Positions 17,522 to 27,142 are shown, counted from the first letter of the stretch. The stretch: DNA of 64,000 nucleotides from BQJU01 sp964015035 (GCA_964015035.1 CAXHCA010000001.1:101533-165532); one strand, 5' to 3'. A program made the numbers and translations. Notes: generated by a model from the letters alone, not told the origin.

Positions 17522-18403
17522 CTATTTTGCAATGCGTACGCCCAACGCCAGGATAGGAATAAAAGGAACATCCGAATCGGGAAGCACGGCGGTGCCAAAT
17601 TCCAAGCGGGTTTTTCCTTTTGACCACCCCATCATAAATCCCGGCACTAGCCCTTGATCGCCACTTTCTGTGACCCAAAGGGCATCCACGGTAAAGCGCC
17701 AGTGTTTTGACAGGCTAAGGCTCCCCCCAAAACTAAGGATAAATGAGCTATCACCAAAATCTCCAAATGTGAATCCATAACCTGCGGTGGCGTTGATGAA
17801 ATTCTCCCGAGTACCGAGCGTCCCTGCAAGAAAGCCGTGGGCAATGATCACAGGATCGCTATCAATAACCGGAAGGACATTATTTAGTCCAACACCCAGG
17901 TGAAAGTTTTTGCTTATTTCCGTAGTTAATTTCCCTCGGACCACTATCGCCACGGGCACCACGATTCCACCACCAATAGAGAAGTTGTCCGTAGCTCCAT
18001 AATCAAAGGTGGTGAGTAGCAATTCTATATTTCGAACTTCTCCAGTTCGTTTGGGGTAATTGAAAGCAGTAGAACTATAAATGAGATTTTCGGGCCCCCA
18101 GGCCGTTCCTTTATCACCGGTAGCCGGCCTTTCCAGGTCTTCAAATTCATCTATGCCATAGACCCCAACCGATTTTATCTCCGCAAACTGATAGGTGAGT
18201 TTACTCTTTTCATTGAGCTGAAAAGTAAGTTGAGTATTTTCAATTTTAACAATTCTGCCAATGAGTCGATCTCCCCATTTAGTCTCTAATATGTGGACTT
18301 GAGTCGAATCTTGCAGATTGATTTTATCACTAAATACCTGAGCAAAGAGCGCAGTAAAGGAGGTACAACAGTAGAGAAAGCAGCAGATAAAAAATCTTTT
18401 CAT
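17522..18403 (-). CDS. Secreted/outer-membrane protein of unknown function
   Basis: 293 residues from ATG at 18403, where a normal signal peptide begins (MKRFFICCFLYCCTSFTALFAQ). The longer in-frame start at 18442 would place 13 charged residues before it. After cleavage, residues about 30-75 form a beta domain (ILETKWGDRLIGRIVKIENTQLTFQL) like small SH3/PDZ-like adapter domains. The rest is built of alternating Gly/aromatic strands (FSIGGGIVVPVAIVVRGKL, FHLGVGLNNVLPV, SSFILSFGGSLSLSKHWRF) ending ALGVRIAK, as in an outer-membrane beta-barrel. I do not recognise a named family. Confidence 0.75.
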   Translation of the reverse strand: MKRFFICCFLYCCTSFTALFAQVFSDKINLQDSTQVHILETKWGDRLIGRIVKIENTQLTFQLNEKSKLTYQFAEIKSVGVYGIDEFEDLERPATGDKGTAWGPENLIYSSTAFNYPKRTGEVRNIELLLTTFDYGATDNFSIGGGIVVPVAIVVRGKLTTEISKNFHLGVGLNNVLPVIDSDPVIIAHGFLAGTLGTRENFINATAGYGFTFGDFGDSSFILSFGGSLSLSKHWRFTVDALWVTESGDQGLVPGFMMGWSKGKTRLEFGTAVLPDSDVPFIPILALGVRIAK

Positions 18404-18532
18404 ACTTTTGAATATTAGGCTGTGGCGCATTTTTCTAGCCAAAATTTATGAAAAAAAACGGCCTTGTAAAACAAAAGGCAATAATTTATATTTTCTTTTA
18501 AAGAATTATCTATCACCAGATTACTTTTTTTC

Positions 18533-19408
18533 ATGAAGGATATACCAGAGGAAGCTGCACCTAAAGAGACCGCAACTCCCGGCAAAGCGTTGGCCTCAAG
18601 CGGAAGTATTGCAAACCCATTAGATGTGGTTTCTCACCGTCCCGCGCGACTTTTCTTGTTGCTGGGAGGCTTTTTTGTAGCGAATGCACTAGTTGCCGAA
18701 TTTATCGGGGTAAAAATATTCGCTTTAGAGCCTACGCTTGGCATTCAACCCTTCAATTTCAACCTTTTTGGAGAGGTAGGATCTCTACAATTTTCTGCGG
18801 GCGTACTGATGTGGCCTATCGTATTCCTCATGACGGATGTAATCAATGAGTATTATGGTCAAAGAGGCATCCGATTTTTATCCTTTATGACTGTTGGCTT
18901 AATAATCTATGCTTTTTTCATGGTCTATGGGGCTATCCAATTGGCACCAGCCGGTTTTTGGGTAGAGCAGAATGCCACTAGGGGAGTACCGGATATGCAA
19001 GCTGCTTTTAGTGCGGTGTTGGGCCAGGGATTACTGATTATAGTCGGCTCCGTACTGGCCTTTTTGATTGGACAAATTGTGGATGTCATGACTTTCCATT
19101 GGATCAAAAGAGCCACTGGTGATAAAATGATCTGGCTGAGGGCAACGGGGTCTACCTTAGTTTCCCAACTAGTAGACAGCTTTGTAGTACTTTATGTAGC
19201 TTTTAAATTAGGACCGGAGATTACCGGACAAACCAAGCCTTGGGCCTGGAGCCTATTGTTGGCTGTGGGTACGGTGCAGTACATCTATAAATTCAGTCTG
19301 GCCATTATCCTGACACCATTGATTTATTTGGGACATGGACTGATTGATCGCTATTTGGGGCATGAATTGGCAGAGAAGATGAAACACCAGGCCACGCAGT
19401 GGAACTAG
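18533..19408 (+). CDS. yhhQ: Queuosine precursor transporter (YhhQ/VUT family)
   Basis: 291 residues with about six membrane segments. Family landmarks are FVANALVAEFIGVKIF near 45-60, WPIVFLMTDVINEYYG (about 94-109), WIKRATGDKMIWLRATGSTLVSQLVDSFVV (split here across two helices) and IYKFSLAIILTPLIY near the end. These proteins take up the queuosine precursors preQ0/preQ1 across the inner membrane. The N-terminal 35 residues are hydrophilic and longer than in most homologues. Single gene, followed by repeat copy C. Confidence 0.9.
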   Translation: MKDIPEEAAPKETATPGKALASSGSIANPLDVVSHRPARLFLLLGGFFVANALVAEFIGVKIFALEPTLGIQPFNFNLFGEVGSLQFSAGVLMWPIVFLMTDVINEYYGQRGIRFLSFMTVGLIIYAFFMVYGAIQLAPAGFWVEQNATRGVPDMQAAFSAVLGQGLLIIVGSVLAFLIGQIVDVMTFHWIKRATGDKMIWLRATGSTLVSQLVDSFVVLYVAFKLGPEITGQTKPWAWSLLLAVGTVQYIYKFSLAIILTPLIYLGHGLIDRYLGHELAEKMKHQATQWN

Positions 19409-19451
19409 CATCAGGTGAAAAGGGAATTGATCTGGGTGTGGCATTGCTTAA

Positions 19452-19617
19452 GTGCAGGTTTGGAAGTGGTGCTTTAGCAGCGAAAATTGCAGGTTTGGGG
19501 TTCTCGCAAGGCTCATTTTTTCGTCCGTCTCGGCTGAGCCGAGACGGACGAAAAAATAGCCGAAAAGAGGTTCCAAAAACTGAAATTTGCAGCCCAAAAT
19601 TTGACCTCCAAACATGA
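19452..19617. repeat. Long copy (C) of the dispersed mosaic repeat, with a perfect central hairpin
   Basis: Left end GTGCAGGTTTGGAAGTGG followed by TGCTTTAGCAGCGAAAATT, the shared left block. The right end shares TTTGCAGCCCAAA and TTGACCTCCAAACATG with copies at 2390 and 50717. The centre (19516-19556) is a perfect inverted repeat with 19-bp arms, TTTTTTCGTCCGTCTCGGC and its complement around TGA. The T run at one end and A run at the other make it a candidate terminator on both strands. Confidence 0.75.
19516..19556. terminator. Bidirectional terminator-like hairpin inside repeat C
   Basis: Perfect 19-bp stem with loop TGA. The outer six pairs are T:A, so transcripts from either side end in U6 after a GC-rich stem. 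It lies 107 bp after the queuosine transporter gene. Confidence 0.6.
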
Positions 19618-19636
19618 ACTAAATTAGTAATTCGAT

Positions 19637-19644
19637 TAACTTTG
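19637..19644 (+). promoter_or_regulatory. -7 box TAACTTTG upstream of the CtlX-type gene
   Basis: Full TAnnTTTG match; predicted TSS about 17 nt before the ATG at 19668. No -33 TTTG at the normal distance. Confidence 0.45.
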
Positions 19645-19667
19645 CAGCAAAATAGCCTAACCAATAC

Positions 19668-20597
19668 ATGAATCAATCAAAACAAATTACAGATACCATA
19701 CTGATGGTGCGGCCAGCCCATTTTGGGTATAATATGGAGACGGCCCAAAACAATGCCTTTCAAACTAATGATACCAGTCGTACTCCGGAAGAGATTAGCA
19801 ATCTAGCCCGCCAAGAATTTGACCACTTTGTGCAAAAACTCCGGGATCACGGAATAGAAGTGGTCGTGGTTGAAGATACTCCGGAGCCGATTAAGGCGGA
19901 TGCCGTATTTCCCAATAACTGGATATCATTCCATGGCAATGGCCAAATCATCACCTATCCGATGTTTTCCTCAGTTCGTAGAAAAGAACGCCGGGAGGAT
20001 ATCATCAACACCATGATCAACCAGTTTCACTTTTCGGATACGGTTAGACTTGAGCAGCAATTTGGGGAAACCGATCAATTTCTTGAAGGTACAGGGAGCA
20101 TGATCCTGGATCGGGATCATCAACTGGTCTATGCTTGTATCAGTGTTCGTACTCATCCGGATTTGGTTCAGCAGTTCTGCCAGCATATCAGGTACCGGCC
20201 AATACTATTTCATGCCTTAGACAGAGACGGGCAAGAAATTTACCACACTAATGTGATGATGGCCATCGGAGAAACTTTTGCGGTCATTTGTCTGGATTGT
20301 ATTCCCAAGGAAGAACGGAATAAAGTAAAGGCCCATTTGGGGGAAACCAACAAGCAAATCATTGACATTTCCCTCCAGCAGATGGAAGCCTTTGCGGGAA
20401 ATATGTTGCAAGTACGCAATAAAAAGGAAGAGACCTTTTTGGTCATGTCTGAGCAAGCCTATCAATCGTTGACTCAAAAGCAGATTACCCAAATTGAAAA
20501 ACACACCCAAATCTTGTATAGTCCTCTGGATACTATTGAAGCTTATGGAGGAGGAAGTGCCCGCTGTATGATGGCAGAGGTTTTTAAGCCAGAATAA
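19668..20597 (+). CDS. ctlX: CtlX-type hydrolase (arginine deiminase/amidinotransferase superfamily)
   Basis: 309 residues. The pentein-fold markers are in order: RPAHFGYN (15-22), KADAVFPNNW (76-85), FLEGTGSMILD (138-148), YHTNVMMAIG (192-201) and the catalytic Cys300 in GGGSARCMMAE. This is the pattern of the citrulline-utilisation hydrolase family and of bacterial arginine-deiminase-related proteins. They act on ureido or guanidino groups of amino acids through a Cys-His pair (here Cys300 and His193). The exact substrate is not certain. Promoter just upstream; convergent with the receptor gene across repeat copy D and a strong terminator. Confidence 0.85.
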   Translation: MNQSKQITDTILMVRPAHFGYNMETAQNNAFQTNDTSRTPEEISNLARQEFDHFVQKLRDHGIEVVVVEDTPEPIKADAVFPNNWISFHGNGQIITYPMFSSVRRKERREDIINTMINQFHFSDTVRLEQQFGETDQFLEGTGSMILDRDHQLVYACISVRTHPDLVQQFCQHIRYRPILFHALDRDGQEIYHTNVMMAIGETFAVICLDCIPKEERNKVKAHLGETNKQIIDISLQQMEAFAGNMLQVRNKKEETFLVMSEQAYQSLTQKQITQIEKHTQILYSPLDTIEAYGGGSARCMMAEVFKPE

Positions 20598-20613
20598 TTG
20601 GGAAATTGCCTAA

Positions 20614-20806
20614 GTGCTTGTTTGGAGGAGATGCTTTAGTAGCGAAAATTGCAGATTTTGGGTTCTCGCAAGGCTCATTTTTGAGTGCATCTCGGCTGAG
20701 CGGAGACGGACGAAAGAATAGCCCCAAAGAGGTCCCAAAATCCCGGTTTTACCGGGACTGAATAGCTTGCCCGAATATACTTCAGGGACTCCCTCCAAAC
20801 ATGCAC
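20614..20806. repeat. Long copy (D) of the dispersed mosaic repeat
   Basis: Ends GTGCTTGTTTGGAGG (20614-20628) and CCTCCAAACATGCAC (20792-20806), inverted with one mismatch. The left block continues TGCTTTAGTAGCGAAAATTG and GGGTTCTCGCAAGGCTCAT as in copy C. The central palindrome is decayed (CATCTCGGCTGAGCGGAGAC). The right half differs and holds its own hairpin CCCGGTTTTACCGGG. Confidence 0.75.
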
Positions 20807-20814
20807 GAAAAGGA

Positions 20815-20850
20815 ACAGGGGATAGATGCAAAGATCTATCCCCTGTTTTT
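20815..20850. terminator. Strong rho-independent terminator after the Oar-like receptor gene
   Basis: ACAGGGGATAGAT (20815-20827) pairs perfectly with ATCTATCCCCTGT (20834-20846) around GCAAAG. T-rich tracts follow on both strands (TTTTT rightward, TCCTTTTC leftward). It is 18 bp after the receptor stop and also blocks read-through from the convergent ctlX side. Confidence 0.85.
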
Positions 20851-20867
20851 ATAGGAGTTGCTTACAA

Positions 20868-23800
20868 TTAGTTAAAAATGTAACGCAAGCCCAAACGCAT
20901 TCTCCAGCGAGAAGCTGTTCCTGCGATATCAAAGCTTTCTTTACCCAAATCCGTTCCACCACGGTAGGTGAAAGTAGGTGTAGTGCCATCGGCATCATAA
21001 CCTTCGAATTGGTACAAGAAGTAGTTGTTGAAATCACCAGGTACGCTATAGACAACGCCCCAATCAGAGTTAATCAGGTTGGCAAAGTTGAATACGTCCA
21101 AAGACAATTGCAACTTGTGAGAATTACCACCTGCATTGATGGCAAAATCCTGACGAATGGCGAGGTCAAAGATGCCGGTAAAAGGAGCCGTTGCAGCATT
21201 CTTTTCGGAATATTCTCCTCTGTGATTGCTCAGATAGCTGTCATCTTCGATGAAAGCATTCAGGTTGGCCCACTGCTCAGCAGCAGTCACTGTATTCCCA
21301 CCTGAAGTATAGTCAACCAAATTAATTTGAGACTGATCAGCAGGAATAAATACTAAGCTACGATTACGGCTAGTACTACCTGTTTCATTGTTAATATTCC
21401 GTGCGGTGCTGCCAGAAATTACATAAGAATAGGCGTTACCTGATTGTCCGTTGTAAAACAAAGAAAATGTGGTTGCTGCATTTTCAGCTTTGTTCCACTT
21501 CAACTTGTATGTCAAAGCAGAAACTACACGGCTTCCCAAAGCGAAGTCAGAACGACCAAAAACAGGGTTGTTACGACCATCGATGCTTACTTGTCCACGC
21601 CATTGAGAAGAGTTCTGAGAAGAAGTACCTTCGTTTACAGCATAAGCATCACCATAGGTATAAGCGAGGTATGCGCTTAAGCCAAAGTCAAATTCCTTGG
21701 CCAAAGATGCCGTAATATTGTAGGTATATCCTTCGCTGGTATTTGATCCCAGATATACTGCGCTGTAGGTTGGGTCCAAACTAGATCTGGTGAATATCTG
21801 ACGATCATCTGGGCTACCGGTCCAGGTAAAATCAACTTCAGGATCAGAGTTGATATTGGTATATACCACGTTGTTCAATGTTTTGGTATAGATACCTTCC
21901 AGGGAACCTTGAATACCACCGGGCAGTTGTTGATCGACTGCAAGGTTAGTACGGAATACTTGTGGGTACTTAAAGTCCTTTACAAACAAGTCGATCTGAC
22001 CTGAAGGCACGCTAAACTCAGGATTCTTGTATTGCTTGGTGTAATCAGAAATAAACACTACATCGCCATTGATGTCATCATCACTAACACGACCGAGTTT
22101 CAAACCGTTATTGCTATACATGGAGCCTGGCCATACAAAAGGAATGCGGCTGGTGAAAATACCCAAACCACCTCTCAGTACGGTGCTACGGTCGCCCTTT
22201 AAATCGTAGTTGAAACCAACACGTGGAGAGAACATTAGCTGTCCGTCAGGCGCTTTTCCTGCTTCAGCATCGGCAGCAATATCATAAGCTGCTTGCATTT
22301 TAGGAAGTGCAGTGCTGTTGAAATAAGAATCTTCATCAGGATCACTGGTAATGATTGGCAAATCCAAACGCAAGCCATAAGTCAAGGTAAACTTAGAGTT
22401 GACCGACCACTCATCTTGTGCATAAAGGCCGAACTGTACTGCGTTGAATTCCGCACCTGCGGCAGAACCGTCACCCGTAATATCGTCAACTAAAGAGTAA
22501 GAACGATTGTATCCAGAAGCAGGCAACTGACCTGTAAACTGTGAAAGGCTATCGTAAAAATAGATTCCGTAATTGGTTGGAATGAACAAGTTGTAAATAT
22601 TGTAAAACTCGTTGTGTGTACCAATAGTAATGGTGTGATCACCTTTGTACAATTTCAGGTTATCAGTCAGTGTAAAGATATCCTGATCTAAAGCGTTACC
22701 GGTAGAAAACTGCTCAGATCCAAGTGCAATAGTACCGGCACCATCCGTGATTTGCACGTAAGGAAAGTCGCTTCCCAATGGGTCGCGGTCATCACGCACT
22801 GAGGTATAACCGATAATCAGGTTATTGGAAATGTTGTCACTAAAACGAGAGTTCAATTCTACAGCAGAAGAGTTCGTGGTTGTTGGAAAGAATACACCAT
22901 TATTGGCATAGTTGATGTTGCGACTTCCACCACCGTTACGGTCAAATTGCTCCGCTTTGGTATATTGGTGACGCAATGTCAGCTTGTGGTCTTGGCTCAA
23001 GTTGAAATCCAACTTGCCAAAGATTTTCAAACCATCCAATTCATCAGAAGTAGAACGGAAGTCACCTGGATCGTAGTTGTAAGTGTTTCTAACAAAGTTG
23101 CGTAGGTTATCAAGATCTGCTTCACTAGCGTCACCTTCGTAAGAAGCTACTTCAAAAGGAACAGGTATCTCGTCTTTTTGAATTTCGACATTGGAATAGA
23201 AAAACACCTTATCTTTTACAATTGGACCACCTAATGAAAATCCGTACAGGCTCTGAGAAAAGTCAGCCAGTTTGGTAGGCTCAATATCCAATCTTTCGGC
23301 TAATGTGCCGTTGGTCTTACCAGCCAATCCTTCATTTTGGAAGAAGTAATAAGCCGTACCGGTAAACTTATTCGTACCAGACTTAGTTACTGCGTTGATT
23401 CCACCTCCCGCAAACCCACCAAGGGTTACGTCATAAGGGGAAAGAACGATTTGAAATTGGTCGATGATGTCGATACTAAAAGGAGAAATACCGGTTTGAC
23501 CACCGTTTGTTCCAGATGGCGCTAGACCGAATACGTCATTGTTGACAGCACCGTCGATGTAGATTGCATTGTAACGGTTGTTCACACCTGCAAATGTGAT
23601 ACCTCCGGTAGCCGTGCTGGCCTGTGGAGTCAATCTTACAAAGTCATCCAAGTTCCGGTTCAACGTGGGAAGTACATCGATGTCATCACTGGAAATTTGA
23701 GTACTGGCACCAGCATTTTGCCCAACAATTCCAGCCGCTGCGGTGACCTGAATCACCTCAAGGTCGATTGCAGAATCTTCCATGGTGTAGCTTCTCTTGA

Positions 23801-24119
23801 AGGGTTCTCCCAAGCGTAGGTAGATTCCTTCGAGATTGATCTCGGCATATCCGGTATAAGTCACTGTTACTTTGTAAGGACCTCCAACACGCATACCGGA
23901 AATACGGTAATTGCCTTCGAGGTCGGTAGAAGCTCCATAAACTGATCCGGTAGGTTCATGTACTGCAAGGACATTGGCTCCAATTAAGGGTTCACCGTTG
24001 GTGTCAGTGATGATACCCTGCATGGAAGAAGTGGTTACACCTTGCGCAAAGACTGTACCTTGGATAAGTACTGCCAAAACCAGGGTGCCCAGAGTTCTCA
24101 TGAGTAATGCAAATCTCAT
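20868..24119 (-). CDS. Oar-like TonB-dependent receptor
   Basis: 1083 residues. A signal peptide (1-25) is followed by a CarboxypepD_reg-like beta domain (about 30-112: GIITDTNGEPLIGANVLAV...). The plug (about 125-255) has ISSDDIDVLPTLNRNLDDFV and GVNNRYNAIYIDGAVNND. A long outer-membrane barrel ends RMRLGLRYIFN. The size and the plug wording FAGGGINAVTKSGTNKFTG are those of the Oar subgroup, not SusC, and no SusD gene is adjacent. Oar proteins are linked to protein export or surface assembly in Myxococcus; the cargo here is unknown. Single-gene unit with its own promoter and terminator. Confidence 0.93.
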   Translation of the reverse strand: MRFALLMRTLGTLVLAVLIQGTVFAQGVTTSSMQGIITDTNGEPLIGANVLAVHEPTGSVYGASTDLEGNYRISGMRVGGPYKVTVTYTGYAEINLEGIYLRLGEPFKRSYTMEDSAIDLEVIQVTAAAGIVGQNAGASTQISSDDIDVLPTLNRNLDDFVRLTPQASTATGGITFAGVNNRYNAIYIDGAVNNDVFGLAPSGTNGGQTGISPFSIDIIDQFQIVLSPYDVTLGGFAGGGINAVTKSGTNKFTGTAYYFFQNEGLAGKTNGTLAERLDIEPTKLADFSQSLYGFSLGGPIVKDKVFFYSNVEIQKDEIPVPFEVASYEGDASEADLDNLRNFVRNTYNYDPGDFRSTSDELDGLKIFGKLDFNLSQDHKLTLRHQYTKAEQFDRNGGGSRNINYANNGVFFPTTTNSSAVELNSRFSDNISNNLIIGYTSVRDDRDPLGSDFPYVQITDGAGTIALGSEQFSTGNALDQDIFTLTDNLKLYKGDHTITIGTHNEFYNIYNLFIPTNYGIYFYDSLSQFTGQLPASGYNRSYSLVDDITGDGSAAGAEFNAVQFGLYAQDEWSVNSKFTLTYGLRLDLPIITSDPDEDSYFNSTALPKMQAAYDIAADAEAGKAPDGQLMFSPRVGFNYDLKGDRSTVLRGGLGIFTSRIPFVWPGSMYSNNGLKLGRVSDDDINGDVVFISDYTKQYKNPEFSVPSGQIDLFVKDFKYPQVFRTNLAVDQQLPGGIQGSLEGIYTKTLNNVVYTNINSDPEVDFTWTGSPDDRQIFTRSSLDPTYSAVYLGSNTSEGYTYNITASLAKEFDFGLSAYLAYTYGDAYAVNEGTSSQNSSQWRGQVSIDGRNNPVFGRSDFALGSRVVSALTYKLKWNKAENAATTFSLFYNGQSGNAYSYVISGSTARNINNETGSTSRNRSLVFIPADQSQINLVDYTSGGNTVTAAEQWANLNAFIEDDSYLSNHRGEYSEKNAATAPFTGIFDLAIRQDFAINAGGNSHKLQLSLDVFNFANLINSDWGVVYSVPGDFNNYFLYQFEGYDADGTTPTFTYRGGTDLGKESFDIAGTASRWRMRLGLRYIFN

Positions 24120-24483
24120 AAACTAGTGGATTTAAATGATGAAATATTTAAGAAACTGTCACAAATGTAAGTTAGTAATGTTAAGAGAATGTTAACTAAT
24201 CGTTGCTTTTATTTTTCCCGAAAATATTAAAAAAAGTTAATAGCATGCAGTAAAATGATTAACATCATTCATTTTGAAAATTTTGTGGAAACCCAAATAA
24301 TCACTGGAATTAGATACATTGTTTCTTAACAAAAAAAATATTTACTTATGTATTTATTGTCAGTACACCTCCCTAGCTTTGAATTTGGAATGGGCAACGG
24401 CTAAAAAACAGGGACAATTCTCTTAAAAATTCAGTCTAACCCTGGATATTCTTATCTTTGTTGAAACTATAAAAAACCGATAC
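24120..24483. other. Divergent promoter spacer between the receptor and the secreted cupredoxin protein
   Basis: AT-rich, no ORF. Leftward -7 box TACATTTG (complement of 24162-24169) would give the receptor a leader of about 35-40 nt. Rightward TATATCTTTG-like box TATCTTTG at 24453-24460 serves the gene at 24484. Neither has an obvious TTTG at -33. Confidence 0.55.
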
Positions 24484-27033
24484 ATGAAAAAAATGATCCT
24501 CTTTTTTACGGCTCTCTTGTTTGCCGGATTTGCCCACGCTACTGTACACGAAGTGATGGTGCAAAGCAATTTTTTTACTCCTGCCGATCTTACCATCTTG
24601 TCTGGTGATACGGTAATCTGGACGAATACCGGAGGCTTTCACAACATTAATGGCACTCAGAATGCCTATCCCAGTAACCCCGAGACTTTCGGCAATGGTT
24701 CAGCAGCCGATGCTCCCTGGACCTATACCTTTGTCTTTGACAAACCGGGAACCTACAACTATCACTGCGACCCGCACCTGGATTTTGGCATGACCGGAAC
24801 CGTTACGGTACTTCCTGATGTGGTCATCACTGAAATCATGTACAACCCTCCGGAAATAGGCAATGATGTGTTGGAGTTCATTGAACTATACAACAATGGA
24901 TCAACAGCTGTCAACTTGATTGGGTATACGTTTACATCTGGGGTTGATTATACATTTCCGGGCTTCAATCTTGGCGCTGGTGAGTATGTGGTAGTAGCTG
25001 TGGATTCTGCACTATTTGAAACTAATTTTGGCGTTTCTGCCTTTCAATGGGAATCTGGCGCATTGAGCAATAGTGGCGAATTGATCGCTCTTGCAAATGG
25101 AGATGGTGTTGTAGTCGACTCCGTCGACTTTAGCGATGGAAACGGATGGCCTTCCAGTGCAGATGGGGAGGGAGCCTCACTTGTACTGTGTGATGTGTCT
25201 TCAGATAATAATGATGCCGCCAACTGGCAGGCAGCAAGTACGCCAACAGGCGTGATCACAGGCGGCCTGGAAGTTTTTGCCAACCCCGGAGCTGCTTCTG
25301 AATGTGTGGGCGGACCTATCATTTTCCTCGTTGATGATGAAATAGAAATTGGCGAAGAAACAGGAACGGTGATGGTTAGGGTTGCCATTGGAAATAACAA
25401 TGGCGCTAACAATTCTGTGATGTTGAATGTTGGTGCTGCTTCTACGGCGACAGCTGATGAAGACTACACTTTTGCAGGCACTACAGTTAACTTCGATCCA
25501 GCAGAAGTAGCGGATACACAAATCGTGATGATTCCCATCATTGATGATGGAGCGATTGAAGCGATTGAAACACTGGTTTTGGAGCTTTCCGATGCTAGTG
25601 CCGGCGCAGCCATTGACCCAATTAGAACAAGTACCAACATTTTGATTGAGGATAATGATGCCATTATTAAGGATATTGTTATCAATGAAATTTTCTACAA
25701 TTCTCCTGGCACAGATGATTACGAATTTTTGGAATTGTACAATAACGATGATGAAGCCGTCAACTTAAATGGATATTATTTCAGTTTGGGTATTGAAGAT
25801 ACCATTCCAGATGTTACTTTACAACCTGGTGATTTTCTCATTATTGCCGTGGATTCCGTTTTATTTGCGGAGGCATTTGGCATTACAGCCCTTCAGTGGA
25901 ATAGTGGTGCATTAAACAATAGTGGAGAAACCATTGAATTGCGTGATGCCTTGGGGAATATTGTAGATGTTGTGACTTATGATGACGGTGATCCTTGGCC
26001 CACCGAACCGGATGGCTCTGGAAATTCGCTGATCCTTTGTGACCCCTCCGCTGACAACGAAGATGTGAGTAATTGGGCTGCTTCCTTTACCGATAATGGA
26101 GTAGTTGTCAATGGTGGCTTGGTACTGGCCTCTCCTGGTGCAGCTAATGATTGCTCTCCACCACCGCCATCAACCTATCCAGCGTATAACATCGGTGTGG
26201 TAACCACCAATGATGGCAACGGGGTGCCGGATTCAATTGGCGTAAGTTGCCAGCTGCAAGGTGTCGTATACGGAGAGAATTTACGACCAGGAGGGCTACA
26301 ATTTACCTTGATTGACGATGCAAATGACGGCATTCACATTTTTAGCGGCTCCGCTGATTTTGGCTATACTGTTGCTGAAGGAGACGAGGTCATTGTACAA
26401 GGCACCATTGGTCAGTTTAGCGGCTTAACACAGCTGAATGTCGATACGATCTGGATGGTTTCCCAGGATAATATGCTGTTTGATCCAACTGACATTACAG
26501 TGCTGGATGAATCAGCGGAATCCCAATTGGTACGTATTACAAACCTGACCTTGGTCGATCCAGGGCAGTGGACCAATGAAGGGACTGGTTTCAACGTTGA
26601 TGTAACGGATGGGGTGAATACTTACGCGATGCGTATTGATGCTGACGTTGATATTTTTGGTACCGATCCTCCGGCAGTTTCTTTTAACCTGACGGGTATT
26701 GGCGGCCAATTTGATTCTTCTTCTCCCTTTGATGAAGGGTATCAATTGATTCCGCGATACATGGAAGACATTGAACTGATTGTGGGAGTAATAGATCCTT
26801 CAATTGCGCAGGAAATTCGCCTGTATCCGAATCCGACAACTGAATTTCTGAAGATTGAATTGGCTTCGGAGTTTGATCAAATCAAAATCACCGATGTTTT
26901 GGGACAAGAGCTGATGAACATCACGCCACAGTTGACCCAAACCATTGATGTAAGCAACCTGGCGGAGGGTATGTATTTTGTGACTTTTGTCAAAGAAAGT
27001 CGCATTTGGACCACCCAATTTGCCAAGCAATAA
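24484..27033 (+). CDS. Secreted multidomain protein: cupredoxin, two lamin-tail domains, Calx-beta, T9SS tail
   Basis: 849 residues. A signal peptide (1-19) precedes a plastocyanin-like domain (20-110) with a complete type-1 copper set: His53, Cys95, His98 and Met103 (GGFHNING, YNYHCDPHLDFGM). Next are a lamin-tail domain (about 112-275, VVITEIMYNPPE... ELYNNGS), a Calx-beta repeat (about 278-392), a second lamin-tail domain (about 394-552, VINEIFYNSPG) and an OB-like/DUF5689-type domain (about 560-760). A T9SS type A sorting tail ends it (LYPNPTTEFLKIEL...). Predicted to be exported by T9SS and kept at the cell surface. Copper protein status is inferred from ligands. PorP/SprF and OmpA partner genes are 9 kb away. 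Confidence 0.9.
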   Translation: MKKMILFFTALLFAGFAHATVHEVMVQSNFFTPADLTILSGDTVIWTNTGGFHNINGTQNAYPSNPETFGNGSAADAPWTYTFVFDKPGTYNYHCDPHLDFGMTGTVTVLPDVVITEIMYNPPEIGNDVLEFIELYNNGSTAVNLIGYTFTSGVDYTFPGFNLGAGEYVVVAVDSALFETNFGVSAFQWESGALSNSGELIALANGDGVVVDSVDFSDGNGWPSSADGEGASLVLCDVSSDNNDAANWQAASTPTGVITGGLEVFANPGAASECVGGPIIFLVDDEIEIGEETGTVMVRVAIGNNNGANNSVMLNVGAASTATADEDYTFAGTTVNFDPAEVADTQIVMIPIIDDGAIEAIETLVLELSDASAGAAIDPIRTSTNILIEDNDAIIKDIVINEIFYNSPGTDDYEFLELYNNDDEAVNLNGYYFSLGIEDTIPDVTLQPGDFLIIAVDSVLFAEAFGITALQWNSGALNNSGETIELRDALGNIVDVVTYDDGDPWPTEPDGSGNSLILCDPSADNEDVSNWAASFTDNGVVVNGGLVLASPGAANDCSPPPPSTYPAYNIGVVTTNDGNGVPDSIGVSCQLQGVVYGENLRPGGLQFTLIDDANDGIHIFSGSADFGYTVAEGDEVIVQGTIGQFSGLTQLNVDTIWMVSQDNMLFDPTDITVLDESAESQLVRITNLTLVDPGQWTNEGTGFNVDVTDGVNTYAMRIDADVDIFGTDPPAVSFNLTGIGGQFDSSSPFDEGYQLIPRYMEDIELIVGVIDPSIAQEIRLYPNPTTEFLKIELASEFDQIKITDVLGQELMNITPQLTQTIDVSNLAEGMYFVTFVKESRIWTTQFAKQ

Positions 27034-27098
27034 CGTAGCCATCAAATTTCTGGGGTAGCACGAAAGTGAATACCCCCAATTCCAGTGTTAAATCCTTT

Positions 27099-27134
27099 AA
27101 TCAAGTAGCGGTGAATCGACACCGCTGCTTGATT
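27099..27134 (+). terminator. Hairpin between the cupredoxin protein and patatin genes
   Basis: AATCAAGTAGCGGT (27099-27112) pairs with ACCGCTGCTTGATT (27121-27134) over 14 bp with one G-U, loop GAATCGAC, followed by TTCTAA. It ends only 8 bp before the patatin ATG, so it may terminate the upstream transcript and also limit access to that start. Confidence 0.6.
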
Positions 27135-27142
27135 TTCTAAAT

